From Atrichornis clamosus (taxonomy: Eukaryota > Chordata > Aves > Passeriformes > Menuridae), in the NCBI GenBank assembly GCA_013400975.1, contig WBMZ01012664.1, positions 62,001 to 126,000 on the forward strand: a stretch of DNA of 64,000 nucleotides. The letters run 5' to 3'. Of this stretch, positions 37,462 to 51,600 are shown piece by piece. How positions within the stretch are numbered: position 1 is the first letter of the stretch; each line of letters opens with the position of its first letter. Made by a program: the position numbers and the translations under genes. The notes under the pieces are model-generated. The model was not told the origin of the DNA, searched no databases, and saw only the letters and a list, made by a program, of their open reading frames with translations.

Positions 37462-39038
37462 GGAAAAGAAAAAAAAATCTAATGTATTATTATACAGTCA
37501 TTTGATAGATGATCAAACCAAATACAGATGATGGAAACAATCCCACAACAAACATCATAGTGAGACAATGTTAGTCAGAACAGAACTCTAGTCCCTTAAC
37601 CCACTCCTCTAACTGAGATGGAGAAATTTCAGGGTTAGATGTGGATGAATCGCTTTACAGATACAAGCCTTTTGAATTAAGTCTTCCTTAATTTACATCA
37701 ATAAGTTCAACTTTGAATTGCTACCCTTAGGGATATAGATTTAAGTTTGGAAGTATCTGCTTGCATTAGTTCAAGTGAGTGCTGCCTGGGAAGCAACATG
37801 AAAATCCCAGAGGAAAAAACATCATCCACAGATTAATCCCAACTGTGGTGTAGGTGTGGGAACTCGTGTGGGCTAGCAGGCTTCAAAGCCAGCATCTTCC
37901 TTCGATTCAGACTCCAGCAGCTCACAGTCTCTCCATGATCACTCCCTTAAAATGGGCAAAAAGAGCAGTGCTCTCAGATACTGCCCCATTTCAAATCAAA
38001 CAAAATATCTTCCCCAGAGAGCTGTTTCGCATAGGAATTAGCCTATGTAAAACCCCATGAGCTTGTTCTCTTTCCCATTATAATTAAACCTACCTCTTCA
38101 CCCTGAATTCATGTCTTAAATGACCTCCTCATTGGTTTTTTTTACCATTTTCACTTTGTATTTCTTACGGCATTGACTTGTTTTGCTGCTCATCATGCCC
38201 AGGTGCAAGAGCTTATTCTAGTGTGCTGATAAAATGTCACTGGTGGTAGCCTGCCAGGGAAACAGAATAGAGTGGGCCTTTAAAATCATTCCTGGGACAC
38301 TTCTAGGGATGAAATGGTATTTTGTGGCTCTTTTTCCTGATATTACCTGCAAGCCTATAGATTCCCATGATTTTTCAGCAAAACCATTGTGGACTGGAAA
38401 ATAAACTGAGATCCCAATTGCTCATCCCGCTAAGAAAAATGAACAGTTCTGCTAGTTGAGCTGTCTTCACTGGAGTTCAGCCAGATAGAGAGAGATTGAA
38501 GGCTTGTATGCCTCTGCTAATAGTTCTGTCCACCTCTACCTTCACACTGCTTGAAGAAGCAGAGAACTGCCTCTCTCAGCAGTGGATTAGAGCTAATGAA
38601 AGAAATGGGGAAAAAATAAAAAGGTTAAGCAAGCAACAACTGAAAAATATAATTGCATTTATAGTGAAAATAATTATATTAATAATTGTACCTGGCACTG
38701 CTTTTTTACATTTCATATTATCAACTTTACCTACACTTTAATCAGATCAGTGATATCATCTACATATTTTAAATGCCAAAAAGACTTTAATAAAATACTC
38801 CCAGAAGAGCTAATTGGGGAAAAATAAAAGATCCGCAGTTCACAGAACTACCAGAATACACTAAAGGCACAAATGGAAATACACACTCAAGAGAGAAGCA
38901 AGGCAAATGAGTTGAGAAAACCAATTCCTTTTACAGGGGGAAATACATTTTTTAATGAACTGCAAACCTAAGTATTTCTAATCTTCTACAGCCTTTGTTG
39001 TCAAAGCGATCGAGTTCTGAAATCATGTCTGCTTTGCA

Positions 39039-39266
39039 TTACAAACGCAGACGGTGCTTTCCACCAGAGGCAGTGCCAGGCAGCACAGCTCTCCCCGCTG
39101 CTGGGGTGTGGTGGGTGCAGGTGACCCGCAGGCAGAGCTGGGGCTGCACGTCACTGGCCTGGCTTGAGCTGGGGCTGCGGCTGCTGCTCCACTGCAGCAC
39201 AGCCAGGGCCAGGCTCTTCTCCCACAGCTGCAGCAGGCTTAGTCTCCATGGCTGAAGAGGCATTTT
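39039..39266 (-). other. Candidate exon, GC-rich, unrecognised
   Basis: On the minus strand TTGTTTTTATCTGCCAG is a strong splice acceptor, ending at 39267. It is followed by ~225 bp of GC-richer sequence in AT-rich surroundings. Two frames are open from the junction. One runs to a stop at 39039 (74 codons from the ATG at 39263). The other holds an ATG at 39249 in excellent context (GCCATGGAG) and reads METKPAAAVGEEPGPG onward for 32 residues to a TGA at 39153-39151. The alanine/proline/glutamate-rich start resembles many protein N-termini, but I cannot name it. No good donor is seen. Plus-strand frames are also open, as expected of CAG/CTG-rich DNA. A lncRNA exon or chance is at least as likely. 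Confidence 0.2.
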
Positions 39267-42200
39267 CTGGCAGATAAAAACAACTCTGAATTACACCAGC
39301 AGAATGAGGGAGGACTTTTAGAGGAAGAACAGAATGAAAGAGTAGTCCAAAGTGTCCAGGGCTTGTGGTGAGAGAGGAGGAGATGTCCTGTGCATAGTTA
39401 ACACTGGATTTATAGAAATTAATCCCAATCACTTGAGGGAGAAAATGAGTTTTAAGTTATGTTTCCATATCTGTTCCCCAAAGGTTTCAAATGGCTTTTT
39501 CAAAGGAAATGGGTTGACTTTGAATTTTCTTCCTAAAATCATTTGGTGTCAGATTTAACTACTCATTACATATGAAATTCAAGATAAGGAGGTCAGCTTC
39601 TGGTGGATTCCTCTCTGCAGCAGCAAGTGGAATTCCTGAAAAGAAATAGAGCTTTATTAGAAGGATAGTGCTAGGAAATTTAGCTTTTTGCTGACAGAAG
39701 TAGAAAAATACATATGATGAACTCTAAAACAAAGAAATTCTAAAACCCCTTTTGCCTTTGTAGTTAAAAAAATCATTCCAGTTTCATAAAAATCTGTTTT
39801 AGTTTATGCTTCCTCCATTACTAAAAGGAAATAGTAATTCTAAGCTTTATCACATGGGAGCTTGCATAAAAGAGAAATTTGACTTTGCCAGAGTAGCATC
39901 TTCTGTCTTCTCTGCATAATGCATTCAGTTCAGCTGCACACTGCTCTTTCTCCTGGCAGTCAACATATGCAACAGTATGTTTATGCAAGTTTGACCTTCC
40001 TGTTGTTCCCTGTCTCATTTCTGTCTGCATGAGCACTGTGAGCTGATAAAGTGAAGTACGTTTTTAAGGTCTCTCTATTTTGAAAAGCCTTGAAAAGAAG
40101 ACATTTCCTTCTCTGACACAAAGCTGTTAAAAATAGACCAGACATATTCCTTGCCAGCACAATCATAAAACAACAGTTAATTCTTCATCTGTTGAAGCAC
40201 ATAGGTGAGGAGCATACAATACACTTGTGGTGTGCCCAGCAAAGCCTCTGTGAAACACAAAGTAAGTTAACAAACCTGCCCTGCCTACCACTTGGATAAA
40301 TGATGGCTCTGTATGAATCCTAAGCCTTGAATGTTTTAAGGACCCTAAACCCATATAAAATTATAACCAATGTTGACTTACTAGCTTTTCTTTTTTTCCC
40401 TTTTTAAAAGAAGAAAATAGTTGCCCTAAGCACAGCTGATGCCATGCTGCCACATGTTTAGCCACTCTATGGCTGGCATCTCATTTGATTTTATCAGGGT
40501 TTCAAAATTATTTTTTTCTTTAATCTAGACCTGAATGTTCCTTTCTCCTAATAAAGTTACTCCCATTAATTAACCCAAAAATTCGAATTAATTAGTTTCC
40601 ACCAACTAATGTTACTGTAATATTGGCTTCACAGTTATCTTTTCAAAAGGATGCTCAGAGGTACTTTGCAACTCAATTAAATTAGCTAAATAAATAATGG
40701 GGATTTTTTTTCTGACTTTGAGCCAAAAATTAGCTGATAATCACAGTTATGAAAGGGAAAGCCCAGCTGTAACTTTTCTAAATATCAACATGAAATAATG
40801 CAAAAGGTTTAATTCCCAAGTTCACACAAACATAGTTAAATGTTAAAATACATTCAAAAAAGATCACATTCCTGCAGACTAGCTCACAGGAATATAGGGT
40901 TTGGCCCATTTGATTAAATCAGCTGATTTTCAAATCATGTATCATTTCTTGGAAACATATTTCAAAGATGGATGCAATTGTCAATACTACAAAGAATATA
41001 GGACATTACAAATGCCACGGCCAGCTTCTCCTAACTGGAGATTATTGATTTAATGGAACCTCCAAACCCAGCAGTGCTAGTTTCTTAACACTATCAGTTA
41101 TGGGAACCTATTAACAGTAGCTTATGGATTTGCCACATTTTAGCATCATATTTTGCGTAAGTTTTACATATACCAAGAAAAACTTTTCTGTCGTTCACCA
41201 GAAAGAGTCTGGGGAGAAGAGTCATAGGTTAGTCTGTAACATGAATATCTTAAACCTGCTTAATTGGGAAATTTAATGCCCCTGTAGTTTGGCAAGTGGA
41301 CTTAAAATATTGTGATCTATTAAGGGAGAAGAGAGCTGTTTCCACTGCAAAACATACTTAATATCACCTCAGTTTCTGACCTGTGTTGGTACGTGCTCTC
41401 ATGAGAGAATGCTTCATTGCCTAGTTGTATTTTGTTGATAGGAGCTGTGGATTCTGGTCAGAGGGGTGTAATGGCACCTGTATCATCAGGGTTGCATTTG
41501 TGGCAAAACATGTTAAGTTTAAAGTGAGACAAGGTGCTGAAGAAAAGAGAAGATAATTTTACGGTTTAAAAGGATACAATCTGCTCTCGAGAATTGTGTT
41601 TTAACTCTGCCAAAACTAACCCCTCGTGTATTGTTGGGCAACTAATGAAATAATGAAAACCAGTATTTACCAGAGGCCCTTATGAAAGAGCATTTCATTC
41701 TTTGTGTAAGGCATATCCAGTTCTGTTTGCAGAATGGTTACTTGTAAAGGAGCCAAATTGCTAATTTATGTCTTATAAATTGGGTATAAACCAAACAAAC
41801 CTATCTTTGCATATTTTAGTATTGCACCTTTACCTATGCTTCAACCCCTCATATGCAAAAACGGAAAGAAGACTTACGAAGATGTTGTGAAAATAAAGAC
41901 ATCAGTTAATGTTAAGTGCTCAGATTCCATAGTAGAAAAAGAAAAACAACAACAAAAACACCCAACCAACCACAAACAAATGCCTCTGAGGGCATTAGTA
42001 AATCTTTCATCCACAGAGAGTCAGAGTGGTGCAGTAAATAAGGCACTGAGGTCACACAATGAATGAGAAAGTTGTTAAAAAAATATTAAATAGCTAGCTA
42101 CATAGTGAGTGTAGAGCATGAGAAAAAGGTCAAGAGCCAAGAGCAGGGAATGAGGCAGGAATCTGGTGGAAGAATAAAGCAAATAAAATTAAATGGTGAG

Positions 42201-44896
42201 TTAAATGGATGCCGTGATAATTTTGATACTCCCTAACCTCTTGGTAAATTCATTTTACATAATTTTCTTTGCCCTATCATAATAATGTCAGCAGTGCTAT
42301 TTTCTATTCCACAGATTTGCTTTGTACAAGAAACACATTATACGCAAGCAGTTTTTAACAAATAGGTCAAAGAAAGTATAATAACAGAGTTAGAATCAAC
42401 AAATGCTGTAATTATATTGTACTTCAGGAATAATAAATCCCTCTTAGAAATGCTTCAGCATATATATTTTCTCAACTCATGAATTTAGTGTTCTTGCAGC
42501 ACTTTACTCACTGGGTTTTCTTTGTTAATGGAGAGTGTGAATAGAAACAAAACCCTGATAAAAAAACCACTGTTGAATTATTCATGGTAATGATTTCTCA
42601 CCTAAACATTATGTGAAAAACACTAACTATGCTGTTAAAACAAAAGGTAGCTTGACTTACTAAATGATTCTGAGAATGTTTCACTTGTGATAAGGTTTTC
42701 TGTACATATTACTTGATGCAATATAATTGAATATTACAAAAGTTTAATTTCAAGGTCTTGGATGTTAGAAGGCAGACAGTAGGTTTGCATTTGTATTCCC
42801 TTAGGGGATGTGGACAGCCATGCAGAGGTCCTTAAAGAGAAGGCAGCCTAATGACAGGTAATCTGAATCTCCCCTGAATAATTTTGTGAAAGTTATAAAT
42901 CCAGGAAAAGAACTGGAAAGCACTGGATTGGAGGACCTGGCACAAGGTAGCAATTTAAAGGGCCTGCAGTTAAAATCCAGTCTAGGGCCCATCCTCACAA
43001 GCACAGCTGAAATTGCATAAAACCAAACATGGATTTTAGCACAGGAATGTCAGCTTCACATGAATGATCTTAATAACATCTCTGAAAAACTTAATTCTAG
43101 TTCTCATTGCAGAGGGTAGCTTAAAAGATGAGTGGGCTTACAACATGCTGTCACCTCTAGAGAGCCTGTCTGTGTACATCAGAGAGCATTCTGGGGTTTT
43201 TTTACGTTTGTCTGACCTCTATGTTTCACATAACACAGCTTTTACTATAGAAAAGGACATCCTTGCTCTGCTAGTGGTGGTGATCAAAATGTCCTGCAAG
43301 TGCAGCCTTGCTCCCTGTTCCTGATTCTTATGGTGGGGTGGGTGCCATAGTATGAAGCTGAAACTAATGAGAGGGTCCCTCTAGGTGGGACTTTGGTGTC
43401 TGTATAGCACCACAGCTCCTCACCAGCCCTTTCATACCGTGCAGTCAGGGGGCTGAGGTGCTACTGCCGTGCTGATGGCACGTGGAACCGGAGCAACACC
43501 ACAGACTCAGAGCTGATATGGATGCAATGCTGGTTCCGTGGTCTCCTCTGTTTTCTCTGCTTTTCCCTTGCTGGATTCTGGAAAGCAGCTTATATTGTGT
43601 CTTTTGGCTTTCAACAAAATGTTGTAACTGAGCTATTTTCAGCCTCAAAAAGCCTCACGTTTTCAGTGAGAAATGTAAACTAATTGCTAGTTTTGCTGTT
43701 GCTTCAGAGTCTTAGATTTTGTTCGATCAGTTCAAATATTTATTTGTGAGTGCCACTCAGGAAGCAATTTAGCCCATCATCTCTTCTACAGTTAAGTGCC
43801 ACAAACTTGATTTTAAGCCAGAGGTTACCAGACACAGAATAAGTAACAAGCACACGTGGCGATTTGGCTCAGGCTGAGCTCTTCCTGGGATGTTGGCTCT
43901 TGCACAAGGAGCAGCACTTTGGCATCCCTTGAAAAAGGCAGCATTATCTTTTACAACTACAGGATGGCAACACATACTTTGAACTCTGCCTCTCCTGTTT
44001 CAGGCCTGGAGACTGATTCTAAGCTCCAGGTACAGGCACAGAACTGACATGACTACAGAGTTCTCAGTTCTGTAGATAAAACAGTTGCACAGCAGCAGCG
44101 GCATGGGAGAGAAAGGAAGTAATGGTTGGAAGAGAGGAAAATTCAGGTTTAAAACAAACCTTTGGTTAAAGGGTGTTACAGGCATCTGACAGTGATTCTT
44201 TCTCTGCCTTAATATTTGACTCATCCTCTGTTGTAAACCATCCCTCCTTGCCTTTCCTATCCCAAACAACTTTGTCCCCATCCCACAGCTATGCTTCCCT
44301 CATTCTCAGATGTCTCTGCTGATATTCACAGGAGAAACAAGGAAGTTTGTTTCAGTCAAAATACCAAAGGACTCCTGCTGCTTCTGGAAAGGTCCACCAC
44401 CTGTGAGACCTGGCACCCTCATCAGCATCCATCATGGAGCAGGTTAGAGGCAGGGGCAAATCTTCGGGTTAAAGCAGCTGATCGTTGGCAAGCTGCCATC
44501 CTTCTTCTGCTATCTCTGTGCAGCCTGCCCTCCGTGCAGGACACAGACCCTTCTGGGAGCTTTGCTGGACATGTATGTGGTCCTTGTGTCTGTGTGAGGT
44601 TTGGATCCATGCTCAAGAGTAAACCTTCAGCCTTTTAAGCAATTAGATTACAGCTTATGTTCCTGTATGCTAAAACCTGAAGGCTGTTTTCCTTTAGCTG
44701 TTACTCAGACAGGCTGCCTCTCATAAGGCTGGGAACTTGCCTTTGTGAAAAATGTCTGAGGAAAAACAAAGTTGGTACTTAGCTCATAGACAGGGCTGAA
44801 GGACAGCAGAAGAATGATGTGTAGCCATCTCACCAGAAACATAAAGTAACACCATCAACAGCAACCTCTGTAGACTCCCCTAATTTATGGTAGATA

Positions 44897-44909
44897 CATA
44901 TATATATAT
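44897..44909. repeat. Short (AT)n microsatellite
   Basis: Uninterrupted alternating A and T for 13 bp. Confidence 0.8.
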
Positions 44910-45584
44910 GCCACTTGATTTTGGAAAAAAATTCCTTCAGTCTGAGTTAGAAGGAATTTAGCACTTACAGTGAAACATACCATCAATTTTGTTGTGATTG
45001 AAAATGAAAGAACATTTCCTTTTTATGTTTCCTTTATACCTTCTTTGTTGTTTGTTTGGTTTTGATTTTTTTTTCTTTTTAATAAAAGGTTTAGCATGCA
45101 TGAAAGTGAAAAGAAAAGAAACAAGACCTGCATTTTAGTCCTTTTTTCCTGCTAGGCTTAAAAGTGGGGGGAAAAAAAAATTAAACTTCCTCTGAGAGAC
45201 TATAGTCCTTTTTTTCTTGGCCTGATTGTATATAGCATGTGTTTGTGTAAAGGAAAAAGAAATCTTGTCTGAGACCTCTCAACTGAAAATTCAGGCATGC
45301 AATTGGAAAGATACAGTTTTTTTTTTTTAAATTTTCACATCACAAAACAAAATGTATACATATTGTATTTGACATGAGAGAGACTAAAATGGTGCAAACC
45401 TCACTGGGGTTTGCCATTCAACAATCTAAGATGGGAAACACAGGTGACTTCTGAGCTGCAGGCAATGTCACTCTGTAAGAGAGCAGTTCCACGGCAGCAG
45501 CTTAACTGCACCTGTGACAAAAACCAGACCACAGGGTTGTTTTGCTGGAGAAGGGATCAATAACTCAGACTGCCATTACTTAGA

Positions 45585-45614
45585 AAGAATATAGTGGGGG
45601 GGGGAAGAATATAG
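45585..45614. repeat. Short direct repeat around a G9 run
   Basis: AAGAATATAG at 45585-45594 is repeated at 45605-45614. The copies are separated by a T and nine G. Small slippage-type duplication. Confidence 0.8.
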
Positions 45615-48600
45615 AGGGGAAAAAAATAGGTGAAAGAGCTAACTGAAAATGGGAGAATTGTTCTATAGAAGAACAGGCGAGAAGTTCGCCCAGCAACAGG
45701 CAGTGACTGCAGTGTCCTGCAGCAGGAGGGTGAGGCTCATGCAGGCATCATGACTCAAACTTCACCTTCAGAGCCTGGGTTTCATATTCTCCCCCGAACT
45801 CTCTATAACATGCCAAATCAATAGGTAGATACAGGCAGGATCACCAGGAGTGCCTGAGGTTCTACTGCTGCAGCCTCAGTACTGGGGAAACATCCTGGGG
45901 CCTGGGAAGGCCGTGCTGCAGTAGCGGTACAGAGGACAATAGACACATCAGAGATACTCAGTAAATATGTATTGAAGTAGCAGAGCAGATCTTCTAGTTG
46001 TAGATCAGAAGCCTGAAAGCCTTTTGAACTCCAGAAGGAGAAAATAAGAGATGCTCTGTGATGTTTGCCACTCCTGCTTTTCTGAAGAAATACAGATCTC
46101 AACATTCAGCCACTGCAATCTCATGTTATAAATGATCTCCTTATGCAGGGCTCTGAGTGTAAGTCCAGATTTGGGAAAGACAGAAAGTGAGGCCCTTGGT
46201 TATTCATAAGACTCCAAAGAAGCTTCACAGCCAGGACTGCCTGCAGGACTTTAGCCCAGGGGTTGGTATTCTTTGAGCACATCTGTTCAATCCTCCTGGA
46301 GCTGGCACTCAGCTCTATTTGGGGTGAATAGAAGGCAATTAGTATTTTCATATCATCTTAAGTCAGGCACTCAAAATTGATGGATGCTTGTCTCAGGACT
46401 CATCTTCCTTGAAAGAAGTTGTTTTAACCAGGAAGAAAAAGGCAAAAATTTGGTGAAGCTTAATTATTTGCCAAATAATTTGTTTGCTTTCAGATGTGTG
46501 CGATAACCTTTGCGGTAGGTGCACATGAGAATGTGACATTTTAGATTAAGAGCAGCATCGTTGTGTTTAGCTGAAATGCCTCTTGGCAGGCAGTGAAATG
46601 AGTGGCTGCATATTTACATGCAAAATGTCATTTATATAAATCAAATTTTGAACACAAATACCTGGAGATATTGTTTTCCTGTTTGCAAAAGTTCATTATG
46701 ATATTTTGTGTGTTCTTGAGTGTGAGGCATGAATTAATCATTTGAAACAGCATTCAGGAGTCATAGATAGTCACTGCTCCTATCTTGGGCAGCAGGCAGA
46801 GAAATGGCAAAATCTGTTCCCCAAACCAAGGATTTTAAGATTTCATGCCAGAATGTCTACTGTGAGAGACATTCGGAGCAGTCTTTCAGAGCAGAAGCCT
46901 ATCCACTTAGGGACTCTAAGCTGGAAATAAGCTAGTTAATACTTTAAATAATATCTGATCACTATTGAGAGCTAAAAACAGAAAAGAAAAAAAATGGAAT
47001 ATCTGGAGTGAAAGAAAATGATATAAGAAATAATTAAGTACAGTGCTGCTTAAATTCCTCACCTGGGATTAGACCCTCTGCTATGATCTCTTCTGTACAA
47101 ATCTCTTAGGGTTTAACAGAGAGGAAAAGAGATAGGAGATTGGAGGCAGAGAAGGGCTAAAGAGAATATTTTTTGAAAGATATGTAGATGCTTGAAGGTG
47201 GTGAAGCTAGTGGCCTGGCCTTTATAAGTTGCTAATTTTCAGTGGAGTTGTTTCCACTGACTCTCTTGGTTGACTGGACATTTGATTTGGTGTCTGTTTA
47301 CAAAGGGTTTACTGCTGCTATTTGAGGAACATTCCATAGGAATTCCATGCGTATGACAGCATCTGCTCGTCAGTTTGGAAGAACCTGAAATTCAGCAGCA
47401 TCTTCTTCACGTGACATTTCAGGTTTTGTTTCTCCCTGGGTCCTTCATTGCAAATGGACTCCACCGAAGTACTGTGTGCTACTGAGCACAGCAAGGAACA
47501 GAACAGGATCTCTTTTGTCTTTTGTCTGTAATTTAAAAAGGCACCTGCAGCTTTCAGAGACAAACCACTTGAAATTTGTAGTTATCCTTAATATAAATAC
47601 AAGCCTTTTCAGATGACCATTGTAACACTTCCCCATCCTGAATAGTATGAAAGAGAGGAAAATAATCCTTTGGGATTCATCCTAAATGGAACTGACTACT
47701 AATCTGTTATGAGGAAAAAGAAAAGCTAGCTTTCCCCTTCCACAGAGGCTCCTCTTAAGTGCCAAACAATAAGGCGGAATAAAATATTTTTGTGCCAAAG
47801 CCTCTAGAAGTGACTGCAGTAAAAGTGGCTTGCTCTGTGAAACTCTGTCCTTCTTTCAGTCTGAAATGTCACAGGTGCTCAGATGATTTCAGCCCAAGTT
47901 AGAAGCATTACCCTCCTAAAAATTGCTTCTGGTGAAATACTCAACAATTTCAAACTGGATCCAAAAGCAACAGGAGATGTTTAATCCTCCCTGTCTCCTT
48001 AATGAGGAAAAATGGAGAATTGGGATGCATTTGAACAGGTGGAGAAGAGTTACTACAATCTTAATTTCCATTCTCTGAGAAAGCCCACAGGCTTGATATG
48101 AGTGAGTTTCAATTGAATTTCCACAGTGGAGCCCGTTGTTATTTGATCCATCTGACATACGGAGAGATTGTCTTGTCACGGTCGTTTCAGTCACGGACAT
48201 CCACTCTTCACTCTGCTCCATTTGGTTTCACAAAATGTCTAATTTCTGCAAGAAGACTGGTTTTGCTTTTATTTCCTGAGCTGAATTGCCTCTTGCTGCC
48301 TTAAGCAATTTTACTTGGAGAAGCTAGGCACACAGGGATAAGGGATACCTCTGTCTGCAGGATGCCTTCCTCATAAAAAGATTCAAATCTGAGACTAGGT
48401 GATTTTTGTGCCATTTTTACATCCTTCTTTGTGTGCTTGTTCTGTTAGCTACAATGTGATTGTTATCAACAGATTTAGCTCATTTTGGAGATCTCCCTGT
48501 GCTATGTTTTATGGGGAGAAGTAATAGCTTTCATTGACCCATCTGATACGGCTGGGAAAAAAAAAAGTTTGCTTGGGCCCATCACCTCTTTTGAGATCTG

Positions 48601-51600
48601 AAAAATAATTTGCATGCTTGCAGGAAGAGTCCTAGCTATGCAGCTGTCTCTTATCACACACTGTTCCCAGCTTTAAAATGTATGAATAAATGTATTTGGA
48701 GTGATGAATAATAAATAATCTTTATCTCAACACACTCTTTTAGTCCACAAAGTCTCAAGATACTTCACAAAAAGTAATAAACTTTCTATAAAGAATAAGG
48801 ACCAATGTGCTGCCACCTCCACAATGAGAAGTGGCAAATCAAATATACACAGGCACTGTACAGAGGACAGATACACACTCTCACGCAGAGCATTTGTGCG
48901 CTGAAGCATGCAGAAAAGATAGGAAGAGTTTTCAGGGTTTTTCCTCATATCCACGAGCACTTGTCTGTTGATGAAAAGTAAACTGAAAATGAAACATAAC
49001 TAAGGACAAAGGTTGCATTATCATGATTTCTAAACTGAAATAGCAGTTAAATTTTTAAAAAGAGACAGTAACCCATACTTTAGGTGAATTTTAAAAATAG
49101 AGTGGAACTGACCAGCTTGGAATTTGCCCAGAATACCAATTTTGAGACACGTGCCCATTGGGAAACCACCCAGTCCCTGCCAAACATCTGCATTTCTCTA
49201 TATTAGACAGCACAGGAGCAGCAGGAGGGCAGTGCCCTCTCATACTGAATTCTGGGCATTTGCCAAGCACCAGCTCAGGAGCCTACTCACAGGAATTTCC
49301 TGAAAACATCACTGCAGTGTCACGCACTTGTCTTGCAAATTTTCCCTTGAGCTTTGTTCTGCAATTCCTTATGTCATTGGGGCAGCTGATGTGAATTGGG
49401 CTGAAGATAATAACCCTTCGTGCCCTGTGGCTGAGGACTTCGGCTGCCTACGAGCCCCAGCCTGGCTTTACACAACACAGCTGCCACCATGACAGAGCTT
49501 TAGGGAAAAATGCTGTTAAGGTGTGAGAAAACCTGTGAGCTAAACCCATGCAGGCTAAAAAAAAAGCAAAACAAAAGACTCAACAGTATTTACTGAGATG
49601 GGGTTACTTAAAGCTCAGGGATTCAGGAGAAAAATACTGACATGAAAAGCTGTAAAATTCTAGGGAAAGAAAAGCAAAGAATAGGAAACAGCAAATCTGC
49701 AACATCAAAGATCAGCCTAAACCTTGGAGCAGAGGCAGACCCTTCCCTCACCGGACTGCATGTTCAGCAGAGACTGACTCAGAATCACAGGAATATTTTC
49801 ATGGCCATGTAGCGTAGTAGTCCCAGCTACCCACTGCATGTATTCACAATAAATAAATGTTATGTACTCCGAAGTTGTTTTTCTTGCTTGTGGACTCAAG
49901 CACAGTAGAGATACCCAAAAGCAACCCAGAGGCAAATGGCTAAGGAAGAAATGAGCCTTTGAAAGAGGGATATCTATTTCTATCCTTCTTCTCCTCATTA
50001 ATTCCCTACTTTCCATTTTCTCTGGGGATCCCAAACTATCAACTAACTCCATGTGCATGGCAGCAAGTCATGGTACAGCAAGAATGCTGCTGGCTGAAGA
50101 GAAGAAGGGAGATGCATTAGTCAAGCCTTTTGTCTCACCTTCCTCTTGGCTAAAGGAGAAGGAGAAAAGAACAAACACGGGTAAGGAATCTAGCAAGATG
50201 AGGTGGTTCAGAGTAGAGCTAAAAATTAGTATTACTGCCTTTGGTATGATGCTTGTGGAGACTCAGATTATGCTTGTGCTGATCTAACTAGAGTCGAGTC
50301 ATATTTCTGTTTCTGAAAGGAAAAACAGGAAACAGTATGAAACTAGGTGTTCTCTGAAGAAGGAAAACATGCTGTTGTCCCCTTCTAGCTGTTCTTCCCA
50401 CAAGAAATTCAGTAGCAGGGTATGATTTCTATCTAACTTGGGCAGTAGGAGCTCAGGCATTTATTGCCAGCACCTACAGGCTTCCAGTAGCCCAAACAGG
50501 AATGAATTGCAAAAGCAGGGCTGTGGAGAAAGCCTGTTTTAGAGAACTGACACCACTACCTTCTGCAGTACAGGCCTATTCTGATCCATGTTAGCTGTGA
50601 AACCTGGCTGACAGCCCAAACTGGTAATCCTTCAAGCATTGCAGATTTTCTAGTTCAAAGTAAGTGTTCCTTTCTTCCCAGTTTCATGCTTTAAAAGCCC
50701 TTCCTTTTAAAATCGGGGTTAAATCACAAACAAACAAATGCTAATAGAAAAGATCACATGCATAACCCCTGCAGTGTATTTACCTATGTAAATAACATGT
50801 AATTTTCACTATTTAATTACTGTTTCATGTCCCATTTCCTGCTGTAGTCTATATTTAAATTGCATATTTGCCTCTATCTACTTTCTCATAATGTATCTTG
50901 ATATGAATATTCATACCACCATTGAGTGGTTGATTACTTCTGTGCTAACCTTGAAAACACTTCCCTTGCAACACAGCAAACAGTCGGGTGCTCTGGTTGT
51001 ATAACAGCAAAGGAAATAAAATACAATAAATAATGCTCAGGCTGTTTGGGATCAGACCATATTCTCCTTTGTTTTTAACTCAGCAGGTATTTTTCCCTCT
51101 TATAAATTAAGCCAAGTTACTCCTGACTATAGTTGCCTGAATGATAACTCTGGAGACTGGATTTCCATAAAAAGGAATGGTGCAAGTAGTAGGCAATGCA
51201 GAATTCCTGCCCATGGTACAGCCTTTTCAGATGGGAGAGAAACACAGTTTCTTTTGCAGATGGATGCACATTTTGTTTTAATCATGCGAAATTCAAAAGA
51301 CATTTTTACTATTCTAAATCAGAAAAGAGTCTGGAGGAGTTATCTGAGGACAAAAGAAAGACCAACAGAATTTCACCTGATGAAGTAGCCTGTAATCAGT
51401 CTGAATTTGAACTTATATACATGACTGGTTTATGTCATGAAACTTTGATGTTCAACTTCTATTTCAAAACACAGGCTTTTTCTTCTTTTAGATGAACAGA
51501 ACAATTTAATTTGGAAGACAAATGAAAAGGCATTTTTTCAACACTTTTCTGTTTCAGAATTCAGGTTACAGGAAGAGAAACAGGCTAATTCCCTTATTTA

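Larger units (their letters stand above)
34366..39038. other. Non-coding sequence with small repeats
   Basis: No recognised exon. It contains an A15 run (35750-35764), a (TAA)n microsatellite (37445-37461) and the inverted repeat at 36463-36595. The 130-codon plus frame at 34912-35304 and its 110-codon antisense shadow resemble nothing known. This is probably first-intron sequence of the rightward transcript if that transcript exists. Confidence 0.5.
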
